Shown: positions 56,037 to 64,000 of the stretch, piece by piece | How positions within the stretch are numbered: the first letter of the stretch is position 1 | Layout: each line of letters opens with the position of its first letter | DNA from: Pseudomonas poae | Lineage (GTDB): Bacteria; Pseudomonadota; Gammaproteobacteria; Pseudomonadales; Pseudomonadaceae | Assembly (NCBI GenBank): GCA_028869255.1 | Contig: CP110972.1 | Span: forward strand, 6,610,001 to 6,674,000 | Length of the DNA stretch: 64,000 bases | Direction: 5' to 3' | Position numbers and translations under genes: made by a program | The notes under the pieces: model-generated | Told to the model about the DNA's origin: nothing | Database searches by the model: none | Seen by the model: the letters and a program-made list of their open reading frames with translations, nothing else

Positions 56037-57578
56037 ATGAAGACCCCAACGAAACGCGGGCCTGTTTCAGCGCGATATGCGCTGCTACTGGCCACCGCCA
56101 GCCTGCTTTCCCTGTCGGTGCACGCCGCCACCCTGACCCGCGACAACGGTGCAGCGGTGGGCGACAACCAGAACTCGCAGACCGCCGGCGCCAACGGTCC
56201 GGTGCTGCTGCAAGATGTGCAGTTGATCCAGAAGCTGCAACGTTTCGACCGCGAACGCATCCCGGAGCGTGTGGTGCATGCCCGTGGCACTGGCGCCCAC
56301 GGCACCTTTACCGTCACCGACACCCTCAGCGACCTGACCAAGGCCAAGGTCTTCGCCGCCGGCGAGGCCACCCCGGTGTTCGTGCGCTTCTCTGCGGTAG
56401 TGCACGGCAACCACTCCCCGGAAACCCTGCGTGACCCACGCGGCTTCGCCACCAAGTTCTACACCGCCGACGGCAACTGGGACCTGGTGGGCAATAACTT
56501 CCCGACCTTCTTTATCCGCGATGCCATCAAGTTCCCGGACATGGTCCACGCCTTCAAGCCGGACCCGCGCACCAACCTGGATGACGACTCGCGCCGCTTC
56601 GACTTCTTCTCCCACGTCCCCGAGTCCACCCGTACGCTGACCGAGCTGTACTCCGACTCCGGCACCCCGGCCAGCTACCGGGAAATGGACGGCAATGGCG
56701 TGCATGCCTATAAGCTGATCAACGCCAAGGGCGAGGTGCACTACGTCAAGTTCCACTGGAAAAGCCTGCAAGGCATCAAGAACCTCGACCCCCAGCAAGT
56801 CACCGAAGTGCAGGGGCGTGACTACAGTCATATGACCAACGACCTGGTCACCCATATCAACAAGGGCGACTTCCCCAAGTGGGACCTGTACGTGCAGGTG
56901 CTCAAGCCGGAAGAGTTGGCCAAGTTTGACTTCGACCCGCTGGACGCCACCAAGATCTGGCCGAATGTGCCCGAACGCAAAGTCGGGCAGATGGTGCTGA
57001 ACCGCAACCCGGCCAACGTCTTCCAGGAAACCGAGCAAGTGGCCATGGCCCCGGCCAACCTGGTGCCGGGCATCGAACCGTCTGAGGACCGCCTGCTGCA
57101 AGGCCGGGTGTTCTCCTACGCCGACACGCAGATGTACCGCCTGGGCGCCAATGCCCTGCAACTGCCGATCAACGCCCCACGGGTCACCGTTAACAACGGT
57201 AACCAGGATGGCGCGATGAACCCCGGCAAAACCACCAGCGGCGTGAACTACCAGCCAAGCCGCCTGGAACCGCGTGAAGAGCCGCAAACCGCACGCTACA
57301 GCCAGTCGGCCCTTTCGGGCAGTACCCAACAGGCGAAGATCCAGCGCGAGCAGAACTTCAAGCAGGCGGGTGACTTGTACCGTTCCTACAGCAAGAAAGA
57401 GCGTCAGGACCTGATCGAAAACTTCGGCGGCTCCCTGGCCACCACGGACGATGAGAGCAAGCACATCATCCTGTCGTTCCTCTATAAAGCAGACCCGGAG
57501 TACGGCACCGGCGTGACCAAAGTCGCCAAGGGTGATTTGGCTCGCGTTAAAGCGCTGGCAGAAAAACTCAACGACTGA
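56037..57578 (+). CDS. katB: Exported catalase KatB
   Basis: A 513-residue monofunctional haem catalase with a signal peptide (MKTPTKRGPVSARYALLLAT, cleavage likely after VHA near 30). Catalytic His81 is in RVVHARGTGAHG, Asn154 in LVGNNFPTFFIRD, and the haem-ligand Tyr361 in RVFSYADTQMYRLG. Signal peptide, length and the following ankB match P. aeruginosa KatB, the peroxide-induced catalase. GAGGAAAC lies before the ATG. The 287 bp upstream are the expected place for an OxyR site, but I could not identify one by eye. Confidence 0.94.
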   Translation: MKTPTKRGPVSARYALLLATASLLSLSVHAATLTRDNGAAVGDNQNSQTAGANGPVLLQDVQLIQKLQRFDRERIPERVVHARGTGAHGTFTVTDTLSDLTKAKVFAAGEATPVFVRFSAVVHGNHSPETLRDPRGFATKFYTADGNWDLVGNNFPTFFIRDAIKFPDMVHAFKPDPRTNLDDDSRRFDFFSHVPESTRTLTELYSDSGTPASYREMDGNGVHAYKLINAKGEVHYVKFHWKSLQGIKNLDPQQVTEVQGRDYSHMTNDLVTHINKGDFPKWDLYVQVLKPEELAKFDFDPLDATKIWPNVPERKVGQMVLNRNPANVFQETEQVAMAPANLVPGIEPSEDRLLQGRVFSYADTQMYRLGANALQLPINAPRVTVNNGNQDGAMNPGKTTSGVNYQPSRLEPREEPQTARYSQSALSGSTQQAKIQREQNFKQAGDLYRSYSKKERQDLIENFGGSLATTDDESKHIILSFLYKADPEYGTGVTKVAKGDLARVKALAEKLND

Positions 57579-57589
57579 CGCGGGTTCCG

Positions 57590-57615
57590 GTCGGCGCCCC
57601 AAGCGGGGCGTCGAC
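57590..57615. other. Hairpin in the katB-ankB gap
   Basis: GTCGGCGCCCC, loop AAGC, GGGGCGTCGAC: eleven base pairs with one G-T. No T-run follows, so it is unlikely to end transcription fully. It lies 12 bases after the katB stop and 19 before the ankB start. Confidence 0.75.
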
Positions 57616-57634
57616 CTCTTGCAGGAGAACGACC

Positions 57635-58174
57635 ATGCGAATTTTCATCGGCTTGTTGATGACCCTGCTGGCCTTTGTTGCCCATGCCGAGTCCCCCGAC
57701 CCGGTCGCACTGAAGGCGCAGCTCCAGGATTACTATTTCGATGCCGCCCGGCGTGGCGACCTCGACATGCTTAACACCTTTATCGACGCAGGCTTTAGCC
57801 TCAACACCCAGGACGACAAGGGCTACACCGCGCTGATCCTGGCGGCCTACCACGGTGAAAGTGCCTACGTGGAGCGCCTGCTTGCCGCCGGTGCTGATGC
57901 CTGCGTGCAGGACAAACGCGGTAACACCGCCTTGATGGGCGCGATCTTCAAGGGCGAGCTGAAAATCGCCCAGCGCCTGCTCGCCACCGACTGCAACCCC
58001 GACCAACGTAACGGCGCGGGGCAGACTGCTGCCATGTACGCCGGGCTGTTCAAGCGCGTCGAGCTGCTGGATGAGCTGAAGGCCAAAGGCGCCGACCTCA
58101 ACGCGCAAGACCCGCTCGGCAACAGTGCTTCACGATTGGCCAGTGGTGAAATCCGGACCCCGGCGCCGCGCTGA
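57635..58174 (+). CDS. ankB: Periplasmic ankyrin-repeat protein AnkB
   Basis: A 179-residue protein with a signal peptide (MRIFIGLLMTLLAFVAHAES) and about four ankyrin repeats: DAARRGDLDMLNTFIDAGFS, DDKGYTALILAAYHGESAYV, DKRGNTALMGAIFKGELKIA and NGAGQTAAMYAGLFKRVELL. In P. aeruginosa the equivalent ankB protein is needed for full KatB activity, probably at the inner membrane or in the periplasm. It is 56 bp downstream of katB, with CAGGAG before its ATG. Confidence 0.93.
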   Translation: MRIFIGLLMTLLAFVAHAESPDPVALKAQLQDYYFDAARRGDLDMLNTFIDAGFSLNTQDDKGYTALILAAYHGESAYVERLLAAGADACVQDKRGNTALMGAIFKGELKIAQRLLATDCNPDQRNGAGQTAAMYAGLFKRVELLDELKAKGADLNAQDPLGNSASRLASGEIRTPAPR

Positions 58175-58209
58175 GCTATCATCGCGGTTTTTCGGTTGGA
58201 GGTTCTCAA

Positions 58210-59577
58210 ATGGCAAAGGCCAAGCGCATGTACGGCTGCACGGAGTGCGGCGCGACCTTTCCCAAGTGGGCCGGCCAATGCACCGAGTGCGGCGCGTGGA
58301 ACACCCTGACTGAAACCATGATCGAAAGCGGCGGCGCCGCAGCCCCCACCGGGCGTGCCGGCTGGACCGGTCAACAGGCGCAGATCAAGACGCTGGCCGA
58401 GGTCAGCGTCGAAGAGATCCCGCGTTTCTCTACCGCTTCCGGCGAGCTGGACCGCGTACTCGGCGGCGGGCTGGTCGACGGCTCGGTGGTGTTGATCGGC
58501 GGTGACCCCGGCATCGGCAAATCGACGATCCTGCTGCAAACCCTGTGCAGCATCGCCAGCCGCATGCCGGCGCTCTACGTCACCGGCGAAGAATCCCAGC
58601 AGCAAGTGGCCATGCGCGCCCGGCGCCTGGGCCTGCCCCAGGACCAACTGCGGGTGATGACCGAAACCTGTATCGAAAGCATCATTGCCACGGCGCGTAT
58701 CGAAAAACCCAAGGTCATGGTGATCGACTCGATCCAGACGATTTTCACCGAGCAACTGCAATCGGCCCCCGGCGGCGTATCGCAGGTGCGCGAAAGTGCG
58801 GCGCTGCTGGTGCGGTATGCCAAGCAGAGCGGCACCGCGATTTTCCTGGTCGGCCATGTGACCAAAGAGGGCGCCTTGGCCGGGCCACGGGTGTTGGAGC
58901 ATATGGTCGACACCGTGTTGTATTTCGAGGGCGAGTCCGACGGCCGCCTGCGTTTGCTGCGGGCGGTGAAGAACCGCTTCGGTGCGGTGAATGAACTGGG
59001 CGTGTTCGCCATGACGGACCGGGGCTTGAAAGAAGTCTCTAACCCGTCGGCGATTTTTCTGACCCGTGCCCAGGAAGAAGTCCCAGGCAGTGTGGTGATG
59101 GCCACGTGGGAAGGCACCCGCCCGATGCTGGTGGAAGTGCAGGCGCTGGTGGATGACAGCCACCTGGCCAACCCGCGCCGCGTGACCCTCGGTCTGGACC
59201 AGAACCGCCTGGCGATGCTGCTCGCGGTGCTGCACCGTCACGGCGGCATCCCGACCCACGACCAGGACGTGTTCCTTAACGTGGTGGGCGGAGTCAAGGT
59301 ACTGGAGACAGCCTCCGACCTGGCCTTGATGGCGGCGGTGATGTCCAGCCTGCGCAATAAGCCGTTGCCCCATGATTTGCTGGTGTTTGGTGAGGTTGGC
59401 TTATCGGGTGAAGTGCGGCCGGTGCCGAGCGGTCAGGAGCGTCTCAAGGAAGCGGCCAAGCACGGCTTCAAGCGGGCCATCGTGCCCAAGGGCAACGCGC
59501 CGAAGGAAATGCCCGCTGGGTTGAAGGTAATTGGCGTAACCCGTCTGGAACAGGCGCTGGATGCGTTGTTCGAGTAA
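58210..59577 (+). CDS. radA: DNA repair protein RadA
   Basis: A 455-residue RecA-like ATPase/helicase for branch migration in recombination. The N-terminal zinc finger is YGCTECGATFPKWAGQCTEC (Cys at 10, 13, 27 and 30). Walker A is GGDPGIGKSTILLQTL near 95, the KNRFGAVNELGVF motif near 255, and the C-terminal Lon-like domain includes VFLNVVGGVKV and GEVGLSGEVRPVPSGQERL near 400. The length is standard. GGAGG precedes ATG 58210. Confidence 0.96.
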   Translation: MAKAKRMYGCTECGATFPKWAGQCTECGAWNTLTETMIESGGAAAPTGRAGWTGQQAQIKTLAEVSVEEIPRFSTASGELDRVLGGGLVDGSVVLIGGDPGIGKSTILLQTLCSIASRMPALYVTGEESQQQVAMRARRLGLPQDQLRVMTETCIESIIATARIEKPKVMVIDSIQTIFTEQLQSAPGGVSQVRESAALLVRYAKQSGTAIFLVGHVTKEGALAGPRVLEHMVDTVLYFEGESDGRLRLLRAVKNRFGAVNELGVFAMTDRGLKEVSNPSAIFLTRAQEEVPGSVVMATWEGTRPMLVEVQALVDDSHLANPRRVTLGLDQNRLAMLLAVLHRHGGIPTHDQDVFLNVVGGVKVLETASDLALMAAVMSSLRNKPLPHDLLVFGEVGLSGEVRPVPSGQERLKEAAKHGFKRAIVPKGNAPKEMPAGLKVIGVTRLEQALDALFE

Positions 59578-59598
59578 TCAGCAGCACTGCAAAACCAA

Positions 59599-59616
59599 TG
59601 TGGGAGCTGGTTGTCA
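59599..59616. repeat. Single REP half
   Basis: TGTGGGAGCTGGTTGTCA near the radA end is a lone left arm; the complementary arm is absent. It overlaps the PilZ gene stop on the minus strand by a few bases. Confidence 0.5.
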
Positions 59617-59982
59617 GGTCTCCAGCAGCGCCGCCAGCTCGCGGTGCAGTTCTTCCTCGTCTCCCAGGTTCAGCTCGATCAGCCTGCGTAAATGGCTGAT
59701 CGACTCCAAATCAAGGTGTTCGCACACAAACCCCAACTGCCCATGATCATCATGTGCCAGCCTGACCTGCATCTTTATATGCGCGTGTGGGTCCAGGCGG
59801 ATATCCACCTCAAACGGGTGGGCGCGATTGCCCTGCCAGTCGTCGGGGCGATGCACCAGCAAACCCTTGAGCGATAAATCCACCAATTGCACCGGCCAAT
59901 TCCAGCTGTCCTGGGCAATGGTGGTCCTTGCATCGAAGGCGATCCGCCGGAAACGGCGGCGATCTGACGGGTGTTCACTCAT
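59614..59982 (-). CDS. PilZ domain (c-di-GMP-binding) protein
   Basis: A 122-residue single-domain PilZ protein: the RxxxR motif is in DRRRFRRIAFDARTTI (residues 7-13), and D/NxSxxG in VQLVDLSLKGLLVHRP near 35-42. Both are intact, so it probably binds c-di-GMP. I chose ATG 59982 with AGAGGG 8 bases before it, over an in-frame TTG upstream. No diguanylate cyclase is adjacent. It is divergent from cstA and convergent with radA. Confidence 0.9.
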   Translation of the reverse strand: MSEHPSDRRRFRRIAFDARTTIAQDSWNWPVQLVDLSLKGLLVHRPDDWQGNRAHPFEVDIRLDPHAHIKMQVRLAHDDHGQLGFVCEHLDLESISHLRRLIELNLGDEEELHRELAALLET

Positions 59983-60156
59983 GGTCAAACCCTCTTGGGA
60001 TAAAGAGGATTGTAGCCGTGCGCCATCATTGGGCTGTTATTTCTGCTTTTTTTACGCTTGCAAGGCTCTAGACCAACGTAGGGGGTGGTCTTTGAGGCCA
60101 ACAGCGCTAAACTCGGACTGGCTGTCCTTTCTGTCCACCCTGGCTGGAATATAAAA

Positions 60157-62223
60157 ATGAAAAATAATAATAGCCTGCTACGCCACCTACCCTGGCTGGT
60201 GCTGGCAATCGTAGGAGCGTGCGCCCTGGGCGTAGTGGCCTTGCGCCGCGGCGAGGCGATAAACGCCTTGTGGATTGTGGTCGCTGCCGTGGCCATCTAT
60301 CTGGTTGCGTACCGTTACTACAGTCTGTTCATCGCTAACAACGTGATGCAACTCGATCCACGGCGGGCCACCCCCGCAGTGCTCAACAACGACGGTCTGG
60401 ACTATGTGCCGACCAACAAACACATCCTTTTCGGTCACCACTTTGCAGCGATTGCCGGTGCAGGCCCTCTGGTCGGCCCCGTACTCGCGGCGCAAATGGG
60501 CTATCTGCCGGGTACCCTCTGGCTGATTGCCGGCGTGGTGCTGGCCGGTGCGGTGCAGGACTTCATGATCCTGTTCCTGTCCACCCGTCGTAACGGCCGT
60601 TCCCTGGGGGACATGGTTCGTGAAGAGATGGGCCGCATCCCCGGGACCATCGCGTTGTTCGGCTGCTTCCTGATCATGATCATCATCCTCGCGGTGCTGG
60701 CGTTGATCGTGGTCAAGGCCCTGGCCGAGAGCCCGTGGGGCATCTTCACCGTAATGGCGACCATCCCGATCGCGATGTTCATGGGCATTTACATGCGCTA
60801 CATCCGCCCGGGCCGCATCGGTGAAATCTCGATCATCGGCGTGCTGTTGCTGCTGGGTTCGATCTGGCTGGGCGGGCAGATTGCGGCTGACCCGGTCTGG
60901 GCCAAAGCCTTCACCTTCACCGGCATCCAAATTACCTGGATGCTGATCGGCTACGGTTTCGTCGCGGCGGTACTGCCGGTGTGGCTGATCCTCGCGCCAC
61001 GCGACTACCTCTCTACCTTCCTCAAAATCGGCACCATCATTGCGCTGGCCATCGGCATTCTGGTGACCATGCCTGACCTGAAAATGCCGGCACTGACCCA
61101 GTTCATCGACGGCACCGGCCCGGTGTGGAAGGGCGGTCTGTTCCCGTTCCTGTTCATCACCATTGCCTGTGGCGCGGTCTCGGGTTTCCATGCGCTGATC
61201 TCTTCGGGCACCACGCCGAAGTTGCTGGCCAATGAAAGCCACGCCCGTTACATCGGTTACGGCGGCATGTTGATGGAGTCGTTCGTGGCCATCATGGCGA
61301 TGGTTGCCGCTTCGGTGATCGAGCCGGGTGTGTACTTCGCCATGAACAGCCCGGCCGCGATTGTCGGCACCGACGTGGTCACCGTGGCACAGACCGTCAG
61401 CAGCTGGGGCTTTGCGATTACGCCTGAGGCGCTGTCGGCCGTAGCCCATGACATCGGTGAAACCACCATCCTGGCGCGGGCCGGCGGTGCACCGACCCTG
61501 GCGGTGGGTATTGCGCAGATCCTGCACAGCGTACTGCCGGGTGAAAACACCATGGCGTTCTGGTACCACTTTGCGATCCTGTTCGAAGCGCTGTTCATCC
61601 TGACGGCCGTCGACGCCGGTACCCGTGCTGGTCGCTTCATGCTGCAGGACCTGTTGGGCTCCTTCGTGCCTGCGCTCAAACGCACCGAGTCGTGGACCGC
61701 CAACCTGATTGCCACGGCGGGTTGCGTGGCCATGTGGGGTTACCTGCTGTACCAAGGTGTGATCGACCCACTGGGCGGTATCAACACCTTGTGGCCGCTG
61801 TTCGGTATCTCCAACCAGATGCTGGCCGGTATCGCGCTGATGCTCGCGACCGTTGTGCTGATCAAAATGAAACGCCAGCGCTACATCTGGGTGACCATGC
61901 TGCCGGCGGTATGGCTGCTGATCTGCACCACCACGGCGGGCTTCATCAAGCTGTTCGACGCGAACCCGGCGATCGGCTTCCTGTCGCTGGCCAAGAAGTA
62001 CAGCGATGCCTTGGCCAACGGCCAGATCCTGGCCCCGGCCAAGAGCATCGACCAGATGCAGCACGTGATCTGGAACGCCTACACCAACGCAACGCTGACG
62101 GCGCTGTTCCTGTTCGTGGTATTCAGCATCCTGTTCTATGCGCTCAAGGTCGGCGTCGCTGCCTGGGGCAACAAAGAGCGTACGGATAAAGAAGCCCCGT
62201 TCCAGGCTGTTCCAGACGCGTGA
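60157..62223 (+). CDS. cstA: Carbon starvation protein A/pyruvate transporter (CstA family)
   Basis: A 688-residue membrane protein with about sixteen to eighteen helices. N-terminal features: AINALWIVVAAVAIYLVAYR, the DYVPTNKHILFGHHFAAIAG block near 85-105 and GPVLAAQMGYLPGTLWLI. C-terminal: DAGTRAGRFMLQDLLGSFVP near 495 and LFGISNQMLAGIALMLATV near 555. CstA and BtsT of E. coli import pyruvate and peptides. I chose ATG 60157 (MKNNNSLLRHLPWL), the family start; an in-frame GTG at 60085 is not supported. It is followed by ybdD and a GTPase gene. Confidence 0.93.
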   Translation: MKNNNSLLRHLPWLVLAIVGACALGVVALRRGEAINALWIVVAAVAIYLVAYRYYSLFIANNVMQLDPRRATPAVLNNDGLDYVPTNKHILFGHHFAAIAGAGPLVGPVLAAQMGYLPGTLWLIAGVVLAGAVQDFMILFLSTRRNGRSLGDMVREEMGRIPGTIALFGCFLIMIIILAVLALIVVKALAESPWGIFTVMATIPIAMFMGIYMRYIRPGRIGEISIIGVLLLLGSIWLGGQIAADPVWAKAFTFTGIQITWMLIGYGFVAAVLPVWLILAPRDYLSTFLKIGTIIALAIGILVTMPDLKMPALTQFIDGTGPVWKGGLFPFLFITIACGAVSGFHALISSGTTPKLLANESHARYIGYGGMLMESFVAIMAMVAASVIEPGVYFAMNSPAAIVGTDVVTVAQTVSSWGFAITPEALSAVAHDIGETTILARAGGAPTLAVGIAQILHSVLPGENTMAFWYHFAILFEALFILTAVDAGTRAGRFMLQDLLGSFVPALKRTESWTANLIATAGCVAMWGYLLYQGVIDPLGGINTLWPLFGISNQMLAGIALMLATVVLIKMKRQRYIWVTMLPAVWLLICTTTAGFIKLFDANPAIGFLSLAKKYSDALANGQILAPAKSIDQMQHVIWNAYTNATLTALFLFVVFSILFYALKVGVAAWGNKERTDKEAPFQAVPDA

Positions 62224-62238
62224 TTGAGGGTTGCAAGC

Positions 62239-62436
62239 ATGTTCAATGACATCAGTCGCCTCGGTAAATACCTCGGTCAGGCCGCGCGCCTGATGGTCGG
62301 CATGCCCGACTACGACACCTACGTCGAGCATATGCAAACCAAACACCCGGACAAACCGGTGATGGACTACAAGGCGTTCTTCCGGGAACGCCAGGAAGCC
62401 CGTTACGGTGGCAAGGGTGGGCCCAAGTGCTGCTGA
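62239..62436 (+). CDS. YbdD/YjiX family small protein
   Basis: A 65-residue protein: [40 protein letters not shown] and a Cys-Cys C-terminus (GGPKCC). It matches the YbdD/YjiX (DUF466) family, which follows cstA or btsT in many proteobacteria and is thought to be part of the transporter. ATG 62239, 15 bases after the cstA stop, is chosen over an in-frame start 15 bases upstream. Confidence 0.9.
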   Translation: MFNDISRLGKYLGQAARLMVGMPDYDTYVEHMQTKHPDKPVMDYKAFFRERQEARYGGKGGPKCC

Positions 62437-62463
62437 CCCGCCTGTCGGGTTAGCGCATTCCCC

Positions 62464-62569
62464 TGTGGGAGCAGGGCTTTATGTGGGAGCTGGCTTGCCT
62501 GCGATAGCATCACCTCGGTCTGACTGACAAACCGAGTTGTCTGCATCGCAGGCAAGCCAGCTCCCACAT
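62464..62569. repeat. REP doublet with an extra half-arm
   Basis: A short TGTGGGAGCAGGGCTTTA arm comes first, then ATGTGGGAGCTGGCTTGCCT and the complement ending at 62569. It interrupts the cstA-ybdD-GTPase run. Confidence 0.8.
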
Positions 62570-62614
62570 TTGCTTTATGTTCCTTCAATGTATTTCATCA
62601 AAAAGGAGAATATT

Positions 62615-63574
62615 TTGTCCTCTCCCATCCCCGTCACTATCCTCAGCGGCTTTCTCGGTGCCGGCAAAACTACCTTGCTGCGCCACCTGCTCAAAGCCGA
62701 GCACGGCCTGAAAATCGCCGTGATCGAAAACGAATTCAGTGACGCCGGTATCGATACCCAACTGTTGGGCGCCGAGCCGGTGCAAGTCATGACCCTGTCC
62801 AACGGCTGCGTGTGCTGCACCATCCACACCGACCTGACCAAAGCCCTGTACCTGCTGCTCGAACGCCTGGACAGTGGCGAGATCGCCTTCGACCGCCTGG
62901 TGATCGAGTGCACCGGCCTGGCCGACCCGGCGCCGGTGGCCCAGACCTTTTTCATCGACGAGGAACTGCGCGAGCGCTACATCCTCGACGGCATCATCAC
63001 GCTGGTGGACGCGGCCCACGCCGAGCACCACCTGACCCAGACCATCGCCCAGGCGCAGATCGGTTTTGCCGACCGCCTGCTGGTGAGCAAGCGTGATTTG
63101 GTGGATGAGGCGACCTTCGATGCCCTCAGCCAGCGCCTGACCCGCATCAACCGGCGTGCGCCGATCCGTGTGGTCGACCACGGTGCTATCGACCTGGGGG
63201 AGCTGCTCGACGTGCGCGGCTTCAACCTCAACGCCGGCATGAGCTTGCGCCCGGTCAGCGCCGCGCCGTCTGTCGACCGCATTTCCAGCCTGGTGCTGCG
63301 CACCGACCAGCCGCTGGATATCGACCGGCTCAGCACGTTCATGAACGAGCTGCTGGAAGACCACGGCAAGCAACTGCTGCGCTATAAGGGCGTATTGAAT
63401 ATTGCCGGGGAAGACCGGCGCATGGTGTTCCAGGGCGTGCTGAAGCTCTATGGTTTCGACTGGGACACCGAGTGGGCCGAGGGTGAGGCGCGGGAGAGTG
63501 TGATCGTGTTTATTGCCGATGAGTTGCCGGAGCAGAAGATCCGCGAGGGCTTTGCAAAGGTCTACCAACCCTGA
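62615..63574 (+). CDS. yjiA: CobW/COG0523-family GTPase (YjiA type)
   Basis: A 319-residue P-loop GTPase and metallochaperone: VTILSGFLGAGKTTLLRHLL near residue 7 (Walker A), ENEFSDAGIDTQL near 35, the metal-binding NGCVCCTIHTDL near 60-70, LVIECTGLADPAP near 90 and LLVSKRDLVDEATF near 150. The start is TTG 62615, since AAGGAG lies 7 bases before it; an in-frame ATG at 62588 overlaps that site. It has the same neighbours (cstA-ybdD) as yjiA in E. coli. Confidence 0.92.
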   Translation: MSSPIPVTILSGFLGAGKTTLLRHLLKAEHGLKIAVIENEFSDAGIDTQLLGAEPVQVMTLSNGCVCCTIHTDLTKALYLLLERLDSGEIAFDRLVIECTGLADPAPVAQTFFIDEELRERYILDGIITLVDAAHAEHHLTQTIAQAQIGFADRLLVSKRDLVDEATFDALSQRLTRINRRAPIRVVDHGAIDLGELLDVRGFNLNAGMSLRPVSAAPSVDRISSLVLRTDQPLDIDRLSTFMNELLEDHGKQLLRYKGVLNIAGEDRRMVFQGVLKLYGFDWDTEWAEGEARESVIVFIADELPEQKIREGFAKVYQP

Positions 63575-63591
63575 CGTGAAATGCAGTCCAG

Positions 63592-63620
63592 TGTGGGAGC
63601 AGGCACGCCAGCTCCTACAT
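63592..63620. repeat. Short degenerate REP palindrome
   Basis: TGTGGGAGCAGGCACGCCAG then CTCCTACA: an inverted GTGGGAGC arm pair with the centre shortened. It lies after the GTPase gene, upstream of the glyA terminator. Confidence 0.7.
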
Positions 63621-63649
63621 TTTTGACCTCATCTCAAAATGACAGGCAT

Positions 63650-63681
63650 AAAAAAGCCCGGCTCTTGAGCCGGGCTTCTTA
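63650..63681 (-). terminator. Rho-independent terminator of glyA
   Basis: On the minus strand AAGCCCGGCT, a CAAG loop, AGCCGGGCTT and a run of T follow the glyA stop by about 16 bases. Ten perfect base pairs. Confidence 0.85.
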
Positions 63682-63696
63682 TTCAAGCAACTGCAA

Positions 63697-64000
63697 TCAA
63701 GCGCCGTACACCGGCAGCTTTTTGCAGATGGCCTTGACCTTCTCACGGACCGCGTCGATCACGGCTTCGTTGTTCAGGTCAGCCAGGATGTCGCAGATCC
63801 AGCCGGCCAGTTCCTTGCACTCTGCTTCTTTGAAGCCACGAGTGGTCACAGCCGGGGTGCCGAAGCGCAGGCCGGAGGTGACGAACGGCGAACGTGGGTC
63901 GTTCGGTACGGAGTTTTTGTTCACGGTGATGAAGGCTTTGCCCAGGGCGGCGTCAGCATCCTTACCGGAAATGTCCTGCTTGATCAGCGACAGCAGGAAC
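63697..64000 (-). CDS. glyA: Serine hydroxymethyltransferase (C-terminal part; gene runs off the window)
   Basis: The last 100 or so residues of a PLP enzyme that converts serine and tetrahydrofolate to glycine and methylene-THF. Visible: [40 protein letters not shown] and the C-terminus [12 protein letters not shown], the standard SHMT end. The N-terminal part, including the PLP lysine, is beyond the edge. An intrinsic terminator follows the stop. Confidence 0.95.
   Translation of the reverse strand, partial: FLLSLIKQDISGKDADAALGKAFITVNKNSVPNDPRSPFVTSGLRFGTPAVTTRGFKEAECKELAGWICDILADLNNEAVIDAVREKVKAICKKLPVYGA

Overview
The window is about 60% GC, dense and continuous chromosomal DNA from a Pseudomonas of the fluorescens group. 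Evidence: the products read as Pseudomonas orthologues (HemL, ThiE, AidB, Amn, CioAB, KatB-AnkB, Fpr-MscL, CstA, the two-domain QuiC). The intergenic gaps hold many copies of the GTGGGAGC-GGCTTGC type REP doublets common in P. fluorescens. Both ends cut genes: miaB at the left, glyA at the right. I saw no prophage, insertion sequence, CRISPR array, rRNA or tRNA gene.

Layout. 1-5.2 kb: miaB, a DUF1820 gene, a Sel1-repeat protein, then the thiD-thiE-hemL operon on the minus strand. 5.4-14.3 kb: a hybrid sensor kinase, aidB, amn, rluE, a small membrane protein, an Lrp-type regulator, an empty 0.45 kb region ending in an orphan terminator, and a DUF6515 surface protein. 14.3-27.5 kb: a cation efflux protein with a lipoprotein, hrpB, an exo/endonuclease-family protein, YciC- and DUF2076-type proteins, a NYN/DnaQ nuclease pair, an acyl-carrier-like protein, an Lrp regulator divergent from an EamA exporter, rhlE and a flavoprotein. 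27.6-34.2 kb: an HDAC-like deacetylase divergent from a GNAT acetyltransferase, tesB, a HAD phosphatase, a secreted hydrolase, a YpfJ metallopeptidase, a lipoprotein and a DMT transporter.

34.2-39.8 kb is a quinate/shikimate-to-protocatechuate island: MFS transporter, two-domain QuiC, a TetR regulator, a shikimate dehydrogenase paralogue and a type II dehydroquinase. Both outer promoter regions carry a 15-bp site that looks like the PcaR box of the protocatechuate regulon. 40.0-47.8 kb: a DUF4160/DUF2442 pair, a purine permease-trmA operon, a DUF4879 protein and a three-subunit molybdenum aldehyde oxidoreductase (PaoABC type). 47.9-52.1 kb: an MFS exporter, then cioA-cioB-DUF2474 with a perfect ANR/FNR box upstream. 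52.1-58.2 kb: rlmG, an orphan LuxR-type AHL receptor, fpr, mscL, katB-ankB. 58.2-64 kb: radA, a PilZ protein, cstA-ybdD-GTPase, glyA.

Two things stand out. Five genes carry one-base frame disruptions, four of them in or next to G or C runs. This may be sequencing error, phase variation or real decay, and the sequence alone cannot decide. No entirely new multi-gene system is evident. The best leads are the PcaR-like boxes, the LuxR solo with its 24-bp dyad, the serine-less carrier-like protein, the orphan-terminator region and the DUF4160/DUF2442 pair with an AT-hook-like tail.
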